Positions 1-10,239 of a DNA stretch of 64,000 nt are shown one piece after another. The DNA is from Terebella lapidaria. Taxonomy: Eukaryota; Annelida; Polychaeta; Terebellida; Terebellidae. Below the pieces are notes generated by a model. It was not told the DNA's origin. It was given only the letters and a program-made list of their open reading frames with translations, and did not search any database. The stretch's first letter is position 1. Every line of letters starts with the position of its first letter. The DNA lies in NCBI GenBank assembly GCA_949152475.1, contig OX424563.1, positions 1,895,001 through 1,959,000 of the forward strand. The letters are read 5' to 3'. A program made the translations under genes and the position numbers.

Positions 1-2513
1 TCATAACATGTATTCCTAAAGGGAATAAACCCAGAGAATACCTTAAAAATTGGCGACCCATATCTCTACTAAATACTGATTACAAAATTTTGACGACTGT
101 ATTGGCTAAAAGAATGAAGTCTGTAATGCAAAATATCATAAGTCCAAATCAAAAAGGGTTCTTAAAAGAAAGATACATTGAAGAAAATACCCGTTTTGTA
201 TATGACTTGATTCAGTACTGTCAAGATAATGATAGGGAAGGATTGCTATTGTTAATAGATTTCGAAAAAGCTTTTGATTCTATCGAATGGTCATATATTG
301 GGAAAGTACTACAAAAATTTAACTTCGGTGTCAATTTTATTAAGTGGTTCAAGATAATATACAAAAACTCTCAAAGTTGTGTGATAAATAATGGTCATTA
401 CTCAAAATTTTTCAATTTGGGTCGCGGATGTCGACAAGGCGATCCTCTCTCACCTTATCTGTTTATCTTAGCTATAGAACCATTGGCCCAATATATAATC
501 TCCCGTTCAGATATAAAAGGGATAGTGGTAGGTACCCATGAGGTTAAAATTGGACAATATGCGGATGACACATTTCTGACCCTAGATGGAAGCCGTCGAT
601 CTTTAAAGACAACCCTGGAGGTTTTCCATAGCTTTGCAAAGATCTCTGGATTGAAAATGAATATCAACAAAACTGAAATAGTTAAATTAGGATCATCACA
701 GGACGAGGACCTATGTCCATATTTCAACCTACCATATACAACAACTTTTAAATTGTTAGGCATACAGTTCGATGTAGATTTGACCAAAATGATAGAATTG
801 AACTTTTCTAACAAAATATCAGCTGCAAAGCATATTATTAAATTTTATCAATGTCAACAGCTTTCAATTGCTGGAAGGATCACCGTTGTTAAGATGCATA
901 TTTTACCGAAATTCATTCATGTCTTGACGACACTACCAACCCCAGCTAAAAGTTACATAACCGAAATAAACAAAATTCTATTGGATTTTATATGGAACGA
1001 CAAACGTCCTAAAATTAGTTTAAATGCACTTGTTCAGGACTACAAGGATGGGGGGTTAAAAATGCTTCATTTAGAATATTTTTGTCTATCTTCTAAATTA
1101 CGATGGATAAAGAACCTTTTTCAAACATCAGAAAAAAATACCTGGAAAATAACTGCTTGTACCATATTTAATACGCCCCATATTAACTATTTGTTAGAAG
1201 GATCGCTAAACTATATCAAGAAATATTCAATATCTATCAAAAATATCTTCTGGAAACAAGTTTTGGAAGCTTGGATATGTTATCGAGAAAAAATATATTG
1301 TAATTATGACGACCAATATTTTCTTAATATTGTAATTTGGCACTCTGATTTTTGCAAAAATGAAAACTTACAAATAAGCAAAAATGAGTTTATCTCAAAA
1401 GGAATGGTCTATTTCAAAGATGCATATAACTATGAAGAAAAGACACTGATTAGTAGGACGCAGCTTGTTGATAAATATAATATTCATATGAATTATCTTG
1501 ACTACTTTAGTTTTAGGGAATCAATACTTAAGCCTATTAATGACAGAATTAAAAAAGATCAGCTAAAAGTAGACTATAACATAATACAACCTATGACAGA
1601 AATATGTGGCCAAAAAAAGGTATGCAAATTCTCATATACTAAATTAATCAAATCACTCCCGAGAAAAGATTCATATAAAGATAAATGGCAAGACGAATTA
1701 TCAGAAATTTATGACAATAATAATTGGGAAAAAATTTTAACACTTGCCTATAAAATCAGTCAAGACAAAACCATTCAAAGCTTTCAGTACAAACTACTAC
1801 ATCGGGTTTTACCAACAAATAAATTACTTTACACGTACAGATTGAGGGATAATCCTTATTGTGATTTTTGCCAAAATATTGAAGATGATGTAGCACATTT
1901 CTTCTACAACTGCCCAATAAAGCAAAAGATATGGCATGGAATTGCAGTGTGGTTGATGCCAGAAATAGAATTATTCCCCTATATGAATATTAAACACATT
2001 TTATTGGGAATTTTTCAAGAAAACAAAACGTTAGAAAATACGATAATATTAAATTTGAAACGGTACCTATATACTAGAAAGTGGACCACTGGAATATATA
2101 ATATTTTGGATGCAAAAGCATATCTAAGAAATAAAATGAAAATCGAATCAAAGTTTAGTAACACGACCCAAAGAGCGGAAAACATAACAAAATGGGCCCC
2201 CATTAAGACCAAATTGGATTAACGATTACAGTTAAATTATTATTTTGAAATGAAACTCCATGCTGTCCAATTAGAAATATTCTCGTGCGCCATTACCTTA
2301 TCATATTATACAGAAAAAAAATTCGTGTTTCTTTTCTCATAGTTACATTGTGTGGCATATAGGATGCAGTGGAACATGTATGAATGTGTGTGTGTGTTTT
2401 TTGTGTGACTTTTTTGTTTGTTTTTTTTAGTGCGAATGTATTATCTATGTAAACGAATGTGTCACTTTTGAATGTATGTTTCTTTCTGACATATGGAAAT
2501 AAATGAGTCACGG

Positions 2514-2550
<37 letters not shown>
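1..2550 (+). mobile_element. Tx1/L1-type LINE retrotransposon, 3' part with poly(A) tail
   Basis: The left window edge cuts this element. It has the 3' part of ORF2, a roughly 290-bp 3' UTR with a GT-rich stretch near 2385, an AATAAA signal at 2498-2503 and a pure run of 37 A at 2514-2550. The long open frame, the near-canonical motifs and the uninterrupted A run suggest a recent insertion. The 5' target-site flank lies outside the window, so the target-site duplication cannot be read; the 3' flank begins GAACCGGTCC. Confidence 0.9.
3..2222 (+). CDS. LINE ORF2 reverse transcriptase (5' partial)
   Basis: The frame is open from base 3 and continues from outside the window; the visible part has about 739 codons. 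It would copy the element's RNA into the genome by target-primed reverse transcription. Near the left edge is the RT entry motif CIPKGNKPREYLKNWRPISL. Next come the palm aspartate block LLIDFEKAFDS (about nt 246-280), GCRQGDPLSPYLF (about 425-465) and the catalytic YADDT box (about 559-573). The C-terminal part holds CDFC, then H and C spaced C-x2-C-x8-H-x4-C (about nt 1861-1917), the zinc-like motif common at LINE ORF2 ends. The endonuclease domain expected upstream is outside the window. Codon use is strongly AT-rich. No break is seen in the visible part, so the enzyme may be functional. Assignment to Tx1/L1 rather than another L1-like clade is by motif resemblance only. Confidence 0.9.
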   Translation: MTCIPKGNKPREYLKNWRPISLLNTDYKILTTVLAKRMKSVMQNIISPNQKGFLKERYIEENTRFVYDLIQYCQDNDREGLLLLIDFEKAFDSIEWSYIGKVLQKFNFGVNFIKWFKIIYKNSQSCVINNGHYSKFFNLGRGCRQGDPLSPYLFILAIEPLAQYIISRSDIKGIVVGTHEVKIGQYADDTFLTLDGSRRSLKTTLEVFHSFAKISGLKMNINKTEIVKLGSSQDEDLCPYFNLPYTTTFKLLGIQFDVDLTKMIELNFSNKISAAKHIIKFYQCQQLSIAGRITVVKMHILPKFIHVLTTLPTPAKSYITEINKILLDFIWNDKRPKISLNALVQDYKDGGLKMLHLEYFCLSSKLRWIKNLFQTSEKNTWKITACTIFNTPHINYLLEGSLNYIKKYSISIKNIFWKQVLEAWICYREKIYCNYDDQYFLNIVIWHSDFCKNENLQISKNEFISKGMVYFKDAYNYEEKTLISRTQLVDKYNIHMNYLDYFSFRESILKPINDRIKKDQLKVDYNIIQPMTEICGQKKVCKFSYTKLIKSLPRKDSYKDKWQDELSEIYDNNNWEKILTLAYKISQDKTIQSFQYKLLHRVLPTNKLLYTYRLRDNPYCDFCQNIEDDVAHFFYNCPIKQKIWHGIAVWLMPEIELFPYMNIKHILLGIFQENKTLENTIILNLKRYLYTRKWTTGIYNILDAKAYLRNKMKIESKFSNTTQRAENITKWAPIKTKLD

Positions 2551-2554
<4 letters not shown>

Positions 2555-3330
2555 CGGTCCTTGAAACTTATAGGTGTGGCGATTTTGCCCTAAGCACGCG
2601 GCAGGTGATTGTAAACATAAATGCCATTTATGTGGCCTTTTCGTACTTGGCCTTGTTTTGACACGCTCCGTTCGAGCGTGCGTTGCCACGGCGACGCATT
2701 GTAATTTACGCTCCAGTAAACTATAACAATGGATCGATTAGACCTCGCGTGCGTCCTACAGCTTGTGGTGTATTATATATGCACTGGAAGCGACTCGATC
2801 GAGGAGATTGTCCGAGAGAGAGTAACTAGGACGCACGCAAGGCTCGCCATGAGCTTTGTGTTCCCTGGTTGTGAGTAGTGGGCTCCTAGAGCCCTGGGGA
2901 CGATTTCCATGGGGAGGCCCGGGCTGGGAGAGACTAGTTGCTGACTCGGGGGCCCAAGCCCTGTGGATCGCCAGTTCTCTCCTTTCCCGGGACGTGTGAC
3001 ATAGGCTCTGGCCAGCATGTCGGACTGTACGGGGTTCCGTCCCCGAGGCAGACCGCGGCTCGCCAGGCCCCGCCAGTTAACACCGTGGTGATGAACCAGT
3101 TTCTGAACGGTGTCCGTAGGCCTGGGAGTGTCGGGTGGGCTGTTACCTGGTTACCGTTAATGCTGAAGTAGTTACCGTGTCCGCAGCGACCTCCGGTGAG
3201 CGGCGCCGCCGCAAGGATCCGGAATAGCGGATGCGCGTCCGCAAGGACTCGTGGTGAGAGGACTATCCTCGAGGATCCCGAAGAGCGGACGGTAGTCAAT
3301 AACTTTACATAGGTAAGCTGTATGATAGTG
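2551..3330. other. GC-rich block of unknown origin
   Basis: This block is much richer in G+C than its surroundings and follows the LINE tail directly. No convincing gene was found. A short plus-strand reading near 2575-2640 gives FCPKHAAGDCKHKCHLCG, resembling the zinc knuckles of LINE ORF1 or gag proteins, so this may be a scrap of another retroelement. The stretch 3180-3300 repeats the theme GAGCGG/GCGGA around CCGCAAGGA. The reading frames here are short and mutually overlapping. Confidence 0.4.
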
Positions 3331-3344
3331 ACTCGGTCCTCCTC

Positions 3345-3985
3345 AAATTTTGTCGAAATCCGATATAAACGATTGCCATGGCAACCGGAAAAGTGAAATT
3401 CGCATAATTGGCTATAACTCCAGTTCTAATCGAGTTCGATTTTTCTACCTATTTCTTTCATTTTTCAAACTTTCTTACTGCCTTCGTTCAGGAGATGCTG
3501 ATCATGGAAACGATACCGTAATCCCACAGCTCAAAATTCAAACAACAAAGTCAAGGTCATAGGAAAGGTAAAATAAAAAAATAAAAACTTACATTGATGA
3601 ATAATTTTCCATACTTTATTTGTAGTATTCTGTCGCCAATTTCCCATCTTTGCTATATGACCGATGGCTGTATGATGAAAATTCCCCAATATCGCCTAAT
3701 GTAGAAATGTAAGGGTCATCAGCTGGAATCTTGAAATCATCGAATTCAAGTAGTAATAACTCCAAAACCACTGACGATTTTCTATAGAATATTGAAGTGT
3801 GCAACATAAGTCGAAGGAAGCTTGCGAAGTTTGTGAGGTTGGCGTCAAGATTCGGGTTATGGTCGAGAATATGTTCTCAAAATAGGAAAAATCGCAATAA
3901 CTTTACTTCTATTAACGATTATTTGTCCTATGTTTTTTTAAAAATTATGTTTTTCTATGACCAATCGCACACCATATGTAATCGA
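3345..3985. repeat. Dispersed repeat, copy 1 (related to 19737-19850 and 22080-22720)
   Basis: The left part, with GCCATGGCAACCGGAAAAGTG and TTGGCTATAACTC, matches 19740-19830. The right part, with ATATGACCGATGG and GGGTCATCAGCTGGAAT, matches 22300-22380. In the second locus the two halves are separated by the 2.2-kb nuclear-receptor-site array, so this copy looks like the uninterrupted form. No coding potential was seen and the family is not recognised. Confidence 0.6.
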
Positions 3986-5145
3986 TGGCCAAAAAACCAT
4001 AGTGACTAAATCAAAGGGGCAAGGGTTTGCAATCTCTATATGGGATTTGATATTTGATCATACAGATGTTTGTATGCACACACTTGTACGATTATCTGAC
4101 ATCACACCTTTAGTGAGCAGTGATCAAGGTTCGTGTTTAGCTCGCGTGAGATATGGATAATGCATACACTTTCTCGTCGGTGCATATTTGAGATAATCTG
4201 TTGCAATCCCCTTCAGTTGCATGCGTTAATGGGACTTGATTTGGAATGGCACCGTGCAGGCGAATTCATTAATTGGTTCATACACTGATCAAGGATAGAT
4301 GATCATTGCACTGATATTCGTACGAGAAGTCATTTCGGAATTATTGTCGAGTTATTGATCGCATAGCAAACAAAGCTGTGTAAGGCATCACGTGTTTTTA
4401 CCCCGATTAGGCCAATCACATGTACAATTATGTCAAAGCAAACTAAAATTTTGGGTGAGGCGTTTACTTCTTGAGTGTCATTCTCTGACAGCATACAGTA
4501 TCCACTTGTCATTTTACGGATGATTGGTTATTTTAGGATATCTGAGCTTGTATTGTACATTGAAGTCTCCGCCACACTTATCTACAGTGCTAACTCATAC
4601 CTGTTATTCGCAGTTAGCATTGCAGTGGGGTGAGGGAGGGGATGTTCAACTAAAATTATTACAGGAAACTTTAACTTTCTCTATCACTCCAAATGAATTT
4701 CCTGAATGTCAAGTAGTCTCAACAAGTGAAGAATGAATATCGAGTATATGACAATATATTAAACATGTGGAGAATATTTAGAATATACCACAGACCATAC
4801 TTTGTTTGTTCATAACGCCGCCGGGGACAGTGACGCATACCAAGTATCATATAAGGTCTAGACATATATGTCTACATGTACAACTTCTGTCTAAAGTGTT
4901 TGTGCTGAGTTTTGAATACAAACTTGCCGTGACTCAGGGTTTGGCACAACGCCAGAGATGAAACAAAATACATATACACACATATAGCTTTCAGTGTATC
5001 GAAACCTACTGGTTTGGGGGAAAAAAACAGTTGTACCAGTAAATTGTGGGGTTAGCCTTCTGCGCTGTACAACCATGTTACTATAAATGTTTATTTGTAT
5101 TGGTTTTGGTTATTATTATTATTATTGTTGTTGTTGTGGGTGCCT
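3986..5145. other. Intergenic sequence
   Basis: I see no gene, RNA or repeat here that I can support. A simple ATT/GTT run closes the stretch (about 5112-5137). Confidence 0.5.
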
Positions 5146-5149
5146 ATGC

Positions 5150-5400
5150 CTATGTTACCTATGGTCCGATAACACATTGGCATATGCCGTTGCGTTCGGC
5201 GTCGTCCACATTTTTATCGTTAAAGTTTACAGTCAAATCTTTCTGAAATACGGAACGAATGTACTGGAAAATAATTCAAGATCGGGTTATTTTCAATTTT
5301 GTTGATTTTTTTTTGCAGCCATGGATTAAAAGTGCTCAACTTTGGCTGACATTTTCATATGATGCGCAGGACCAATTACTCCGATAACCTGCCTTAGCGG
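5150..5400. repeat. Short copy of the GGTCCGATAACC repeat family
   Basis: Left end: ACCTATGGTCCGATAAC, followed by GTTGCGTTCGGCGTCGTCCAC and CGTTAAAGTTTACAG. Right end: ACTCCGATAACCTGCCTTAG. These match the left flank (19876-19985) and resemble the right end (near 22025-22050) of the larger element at about 19855-22075. This copy lacks the internal tandem array. It lies in the space downstream of the last visible TRIM exon. Confidence 0.6.
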
Positions 5401-5545
5401 ACGGCATTTTTTTTTATGTTACTGCCTTTTTATCATAGCTACTGTTGTTGTAATTGTTGTTTATTGTAGTATTGTCGTTGTGGCCGATGTTGTGTTGTTA
5501 TTGTTTGTTGTGTTGCCCGGACAGTATTGCCCGGACGGTACATAC

Positions 5546-5679
5546 CTGTGGCCGGTGTGCTCGTCATGCATGCAGGCCTGGCAGACCGGCTGCTCACACG
5601 GGCTGCAGTATGCCTGTACAAACTCCCTTGGGTGATCCGCACATAGCAGGTGATTCGTTCTGTTTGTCAGGATGGGCAC
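5546..5679 (-). CDS. TRIM exon 5: B-box type 2
   Basis: Acceptor TCGCCCAG precedes GTGCCCATC; 134 nt; donor CACAG/GTATGT at 5545 leaves phase 2. It encodes CADH, CSPC, CQAC and HTGH, the full B-box 2 ligand set. The next exon was not found in the remaining 5.5 kb to the left edge. Confidence 0.85.
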
Positions 5680-7533
5680 CTGGGCGACAATCATGCGGTT
5701 TGTTAGCAACAGGAATCTTTCAAACAAGATATAACGTCCTCGTGTATTAAAAACTAACGTAGCAACAAAAAGTATTCTAAGTTAAATTTAAGATACACAT
5801 AACATGATGACCCGGTATTTCGAACTAATAACATTGCTGAATTGATAAATTATTCGGGGAAAATATGTCTGAAATTCCTGAATTAATAGCGAATTTCATA
5901 TTCGACAATCTATAATAGCTCGGTGGAAGATCCTTGATAGGACCTTAGTGTTTAAGGACCATTAATATGTGACAGATAAGCCTTCATTGTTTTGGGAATA
6001 CTCGGTGTGTAAAACATACTGTAAGTCACGATTCTTTCATCTTGATAACAATGAGAGGAGCCCAACACCATCTATATCTCCTGAAGTACACTTAGAAAAT
6101 ATTGACATTCCAGTCATAAATTGGTGATCCATTTATGTGTCAAACAAAAACACAAATCACTTAAAGTGAGGGACGATTCAGAAAGGCCGGGAAAAACAGG
6201 AAAATACTCATTGACCTGGTGTCACCAATTATAAAACATCAGGCAGTACACCTTTGATTGCCCATTGACCAATTGTAAATGGAAAAACAGAGCTTAGTGT
6301 TTCACAATTCAATATCCACTTGTTCAACAATACACAAAGAATTACCAATTGATGGGAAAACAGATCTGAATGTTTTCACAATTCAATATCCACTTGTTCA
6401 ACAATACACAAAGAACGAATTATGCAGTACGGTGGAATTTTGATATAATATACATTATATGATATATTTGATATTATACAGATTTGGTATGAGGTACCAA
6501 ACAAGAGCTCTGACATTTATCTGGACTAGGCGCCATTACCTGCAGGTGGTCCTTGTGTGGAATGTTCTCTCGGTGACAGTCGTAGCACTTTTCACACAGT
6601 AATGTACAGCAGGTTAGGCAGAAGTGTGTACCAACTGCGTTCCGTCGTAACATCGTACAAACCATACAGAACTTGCGTTTCTGAAAGTTATAAGGGAATC
6701 CATGCAAATGGTAGATGCGGTACTAAATATTTTGATCAATACTGGTGAAAGGAAGATGGGCAATAAGTATGATACATCTAACTCTCGCAGTATCGACATC
6801 GTTCTCAGTTCGAAAAGTGGGAAGTACTAATGACACTTTGTTCCTCATATAGTAGTACACAATGAATACTTTGAATATTTTGAAAATATTTATCTAGTGT
6901 AGTTGAGAAATCAGACTTTGCAATCCTAAAAACAAACAGCTGTCCAGTGTATATTGAACATGATTAACCTGCATGTAGCGTTTCTTGTGTACAATATCCT
7001 TGAGCACGTTGGCGCGGTAGTCGGTGGGAAGAGCGCCCAGACCGCGCTTGGGCACGTGGTACGAGCCACGACAGAGCGGACACTGTACGCGCTCCTTGCC
7101 GTGGGAACGCTGCTGTACAGCGGACCGGTGAGCCGGTTCGATACACCGCAGACAGAACGTGTGCTGGCATGGCAATAGCTGCAAGGGCGGGGTGAGCGGG
7201 AATTACAGGGTAGATGAAAAGCCAAACTGCATGTGACGTAGGTTCTCATCCATACTTCATATACCTCCAAGTCAAGAGTTTGTTGCAGATATTTGAAGAA
7301 AATAATAGAGCCATACTTTCAGCCAACAACAATACTGCACCAAACAGCAGCTAAAACTTGACGCATTTGTGATACCATACAATTCGACAAAACGTGTACG
7401 GTGTAGGCCTGGCGTGTACCTTTGGTGTTTCCGGCGGGTCCCAGCAGATGGCGCACTTGATTAGTTCCTCCACCTGCCCACAGATGGAGATAGCGTCGTG
7501 TTCCGATATCTTCTCCGCCACATTACTCGTCAT
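5546..7533 (-). CDS. TRIM-family RING/B-box protein (E3 ubiquitin ligase-like), 5' half, spliced, 3' partial
   Basis: Four coding exons read right to left: 7533-7420, 7178-6969, 6680-6540 and 5679-5546. Each has AG acceptors and GT donors, and the phases agree (0, 0, 0, then 2). The first 199 codons hold a C3HC4 RING (C27, C30, C42, H44, C47, C50, C71, C74), a B-box 1 (from C113/C116 to H150/H153) and a textbook B-box 2 (C168, H171, C180, C183, C188, C191, H196, H199). The RING spans an intron at PK/LLPCQHTFC, a joint that reads like NHL-1/TRIM2/3-type RING proteins of invertebrates, as does the following GLGALPTDYRANVL. Such proteins usually ubiquitinate targets and recognise RNA or protein through a C-terminal NHL, filamin or B30.2 domain. 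No coiled coil or C-terminal domain is visible downstream, so the gene either continues beyond the left edge or has lost its 3' part. All zinc ligands are present and no break was found. Confidence 0.85.
6540..6680 (-). CDS. TRIM exon 4: B-box type 1
   Basis: Acceptor AACTTTCAG; 141 nt, 47 codons, phase 0; donor CAG/GTAATG at 6539. It encodes CMVC, CLTC, CEKC and HKDH zinc-ligand pairs with B-box 1 spacing. Confidence 0.82.
6969..7178 (-). CDS. TRIM exon 3: rest of RING
   Basis: Acceptor CCTTGCAG precedes CTATTGCCATGCCAGCAC (LLPCQH). The exon is 210 nt or 70 codons in phase 0, with donor CAG/GTTAAT at 6968. It holds C42, H44, C47, C50, C71 and C74, then the linker RGSYHVPKRGLGALPTDYRA typical of NHL-1-like RING proteins. 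Confidence 0.85.
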
Positions 7534-7568
7534 TGCTCCGGGTCTCTGTCATCCACGACTCGACACTG
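7420..7568 (-). CDS. TRIM exon 2: start codon and first RING cysteines
   Basis: A good acceptor (TTTTTGCCAG) precedes position 7568. The exon has 35 nt of 5' UTR, ATG at 7533-7531, 38 codons ending TPK, and donor AAG/GTACAC at 7419. A short upstream ATG (GTGGATGACA) opens a nine-codon frame that overlaps the main start and could dampen translation. It carries C27 and C30 of the RING. Confidence 0.8.
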
Positions 7569-7569
7569 C

Positions 7570-8165
7570 TGGCAAAAAGCAAAATTATACTTACATCAAT
7601 TATAACATTGTCTCTGTGGCAGTGAAGAAAGGACATTCGGTTGATGGTCAGTGAGAATATTTCAATGCACGAGATATGAAATATGATAGATTCAATCTCG
7701 GACTACACTCCACAGAACCTAACAGTGTTCTTGACCACAAGAATCTATGGTATAAAACAGTGTCTAATACGCCTGCTACCTTATCTTAAGTGGGATAATT
7801 ATTGTGTTTCGCAGACCACAAATTTTGGCCTGTCAGTGGAGACTTCAATATAAGTGTTAAGATTTCACATATACATCACATACCCACATACACTTGCGTG
7901 TCTCGGCCCAACGCCCATTGACATTCGAATATTACACACCCCAGAGATTTTGCACATTTGTCACTGTACTTGGGTAAAACCCCTTATTCCTAAAAATAGA
8001 GCTTACGCACTGGCTGGCTTTTGGTGTGAATGAAGCGCATCGCTTTCACTGTTAACACGTCGAAAACCCACTATATTTGCTGAATTAACACTGATATATC
8101 TTAATATTCAAGTCGTAACTTTAATAATGAAGTATTTTCTGAAACAAGCGGTTCTGAGTACATAC
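7570..8165. other. Likely intron between 5' non-coding exon and first TRIM coding exon
   Basis: No gene or clear repeat was seen. The ends fit a donor at 8165 and an acceptor at 7569-7570, both read on the minus strand. Confidence 0.4.
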
Positions 8166-8262
8166 CTGACGTAAGCGGTTGCTACGATCCCACTGGAGTT
8201 GTAACACCTTGGACCGACCTACGCCTCTCGCGCACGGTGTCGAGATCACGTTCCATCTACCA
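8166..8262 (-). promoter_or_regulatory. Candidate 5' non-coding exon of the TRIM gene (proximal)
   Basis: Read on the minus strand it ends AACCGCTTACGTCAG followed by donor GTATGTACTC at 8165. It could splice to the acceptor at 7568. Its 5' limit is not visible; the right-hand neighbour is the inserted element at 8263. A near-identical exon end lies at 9583. Confidence 0.5.
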
Positions 8263-9536
8263 CACGGTGGCTAGGCGTTACGCGTTATTCAGGGAGTGCC
8301 GCGTAAAATCGTGAGTATTACGCGTTATTCGTGAGGAAATGACACAGGAAACGACATAGGTCCCCACTTCAAATGAGGAAAATCAATGAAAAAGTTCAGT
8401 TTCTTCCTGAAATTTTGTTTCCACGGAACATCCCAATGAGTAAATATTGCGTATGCTACTATGAATTACTTGTATACATCGTTATATTTACGAAAATGGA
8501 CACACAGTTCGTGACAACACCCGCACGCTTGCGACTAGTTTGTGAAATATCATCGGCTATCAATTGAAACCAACAAATCGCATGTTTGTAAATCATAGAA
8601 TGCTCGGAGAAATCTTCCTTTATTGTTACACAACGCAACCAGGTGTTTTAATCGAGTATTCTATTAACTGAGAAGCTTTTTATGGTTTACGCGTATCAGC
8701 CTGAGGGAGAAAATCTGCACACGCGTTACAGCATGAGGAAACATGTGAGCATTGTCGGGGATAGAAGAGCTGAAAATGCATACATAGAGATTTTTAAAGT
8801 ATGATTTGAGGCTGCACAATGTCCAGTACTGACGATACTTCTCACTTATCATTATACTCCATATGTTCCTCCCAATCTTCATAAATCTGAATTTGGCAAT
8901 ACTCAGAGTTTTTCGTGTCTTTTACACAGAAGCTCACCAAGTGAAAACATTATCTTTTGAACTTGAATTTATTCCCTCAATTGAGCAGTAAAACTGGAGA
9001 AAAATTCGCATTAAAAAACAGAAATATCCGAACCTCAACAAAATATTTACTCATGCACATACGCGTAATGCCCTCACGCAAATCGCGTAAAGTATAGCAA
9101 CTAAACAAATGATACATTCAACCTAGATTCGTGCCGCTTGCGACCATTGTGAAACATTTTGAAGATAGGCACATGTGAAGCCCATACTTTCAATATCATA
9201 GACCTGTCGTTCTATCTACATTAATGCCGATACATAACATTTTCAACCCCAAAACCGGGTAGAGCCGCTGTCGAAGCAACATTGACAGATATTGTGCAGC
9301 CGAAGGTCTCGCTACACTGGCTTATTTCTTTGATTTAAATTCTCAACAACAATCATGAATATGTGTAATGTTCCGTGCAAACCCAAATCCGACATTCCAA
9401 AACGGTATAGTTAGCGAAATTGTATGTTTTTCCTGCTAGGGATCAACCACAGGCTGCCATTTCCTCACGAATAACGCGTAATACTCACGATTTTACGCGG
9501 CACTCCCTGAATAACGCGTAACGCCTAGCCACCGTG
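8263..9536. mobile_element. Non-autonomous DNA transposon with ~79-bp terminal inverted repeats
   Basis: The left end CACGGTGGCTAGGCGTTACG is repeated, nearly perfectly for about 79 bp, as the reverse complement at 9458-9536. Both ends repeat the phrase TTACGCGTTATTC. The element is flanked by TACCA at 8258-8262 and 9537-9541, a probable 5-bp target-site duplication. No transposase frame is present in the 1.27 kb. The superfamily is not assigned. It sits between the two duplicated TRIM 5' exon ends. The near-identity of the ends points to a fairly recent insertion. Confidence 0.85.
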
Positions 9537-9582
9537 TACCACACAACCTCGAAACTTGCTTTGTTGACCAAGCGGCACATAC

Positions 9583-9660
9583 CTGGCGCAAGCGGTTGCA
9601 CGTGTGTTGATTTCATCGAGAGGAGAGGACAAAAAAATCATTGGTCTAATCGTACGATCT
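9583..9660 (-). promoter_or_regulatory. Candidate 5' non-coding exon of the TRIM gene (distal copy)
   Basis: Minus-strand reading ends AACCGCTTGCGCCAG followed by donor GTATGTGCC at 9582. It duplicates the exon end at 8166, so the gene may have alternative first exons. The 5' limit (9660) is a guess. Confidence 0.45.
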
Positions 9661-10100
9661 AGAAGCACCCACACGACAATGTGGCCGGGTCCGTGAAGGG
9701 CGGTGGTCGGGTGGTGATCACATTACAAACATTATCCTGACCAGGAAGATACCTCTTCACTGAAAGGACTACATTCAGTTTAAAACATAGACATTTTCTC
9801 AACTCCGTTCAGTGGCGGTCTATGCTCTTTCTTTGCGTTGACTCTTTGTAACAACAAAAAAATTGAATGTCTGTTCACAGTGGTGCATGTATTCATGCCG
9901 GTTATTGTCGGCGACATATTCGGATACGATAAAAACAGCATTATGTATGAGCGGCTCCGTTCCTGCTATCTTAAATAAGTCAGGGTGACATTTGTTTTGA
10001 AAACATTTTCAACAAAACGATGAGCCAATTTAAAAAAAAATAAAATGTCCGTTTGTTCTCCAAGAAGATTCGCGAGATTTTGTGAATCACCACAGAAACA
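9661..10100. other. Upstream region of the TRIM gene
   Basis: It probably contains the promoter of the minus-strand TRIM gene if the 5' exon at 9583 is real. No clear TATA box or other regulatory site can be defended. Confidence 0.3.
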
Positions 10101-10103
10101 TTG

Positions 10104-10184
10104 CAATCATTTCACGAAAAGTGTAGAATATTGTATCGAGTATAATACTCGATACAATATTCTACACTTTTTGTGTAATGATTG
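10104..10184. repeat. 81-bp near-perfect palindrome
   Basis: Two 40-nt arms meet at a single central base (A at 10144). The central 57 bp, with GTGTAGAATATTGTATCGAG in the left arm, pair perfectly or nearly so; the outer arms differ at about three positions. It lies just before the 40-bp tandem array. Confidence 0.9.
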
Positions 10185-10239
10185 TCCACATATCCCACCG
10201 AGACATATTTGTATGTAGCATCCCCATTTGGCACTTTTT

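Noticed and set aside
2575-2700. Zinc-knuckle-like reading FCPKHAAGDCKHKCHLCG after the LINE tail
   Set aside because: Single short match with an upstream stop; kept only as a remark on possible retroelement origin.
5046-5305. Hydrophobic frame with runs of Ile and Val
   Set aside because: Produced by the ATT/GTT simple repeat, not a membrane protein.
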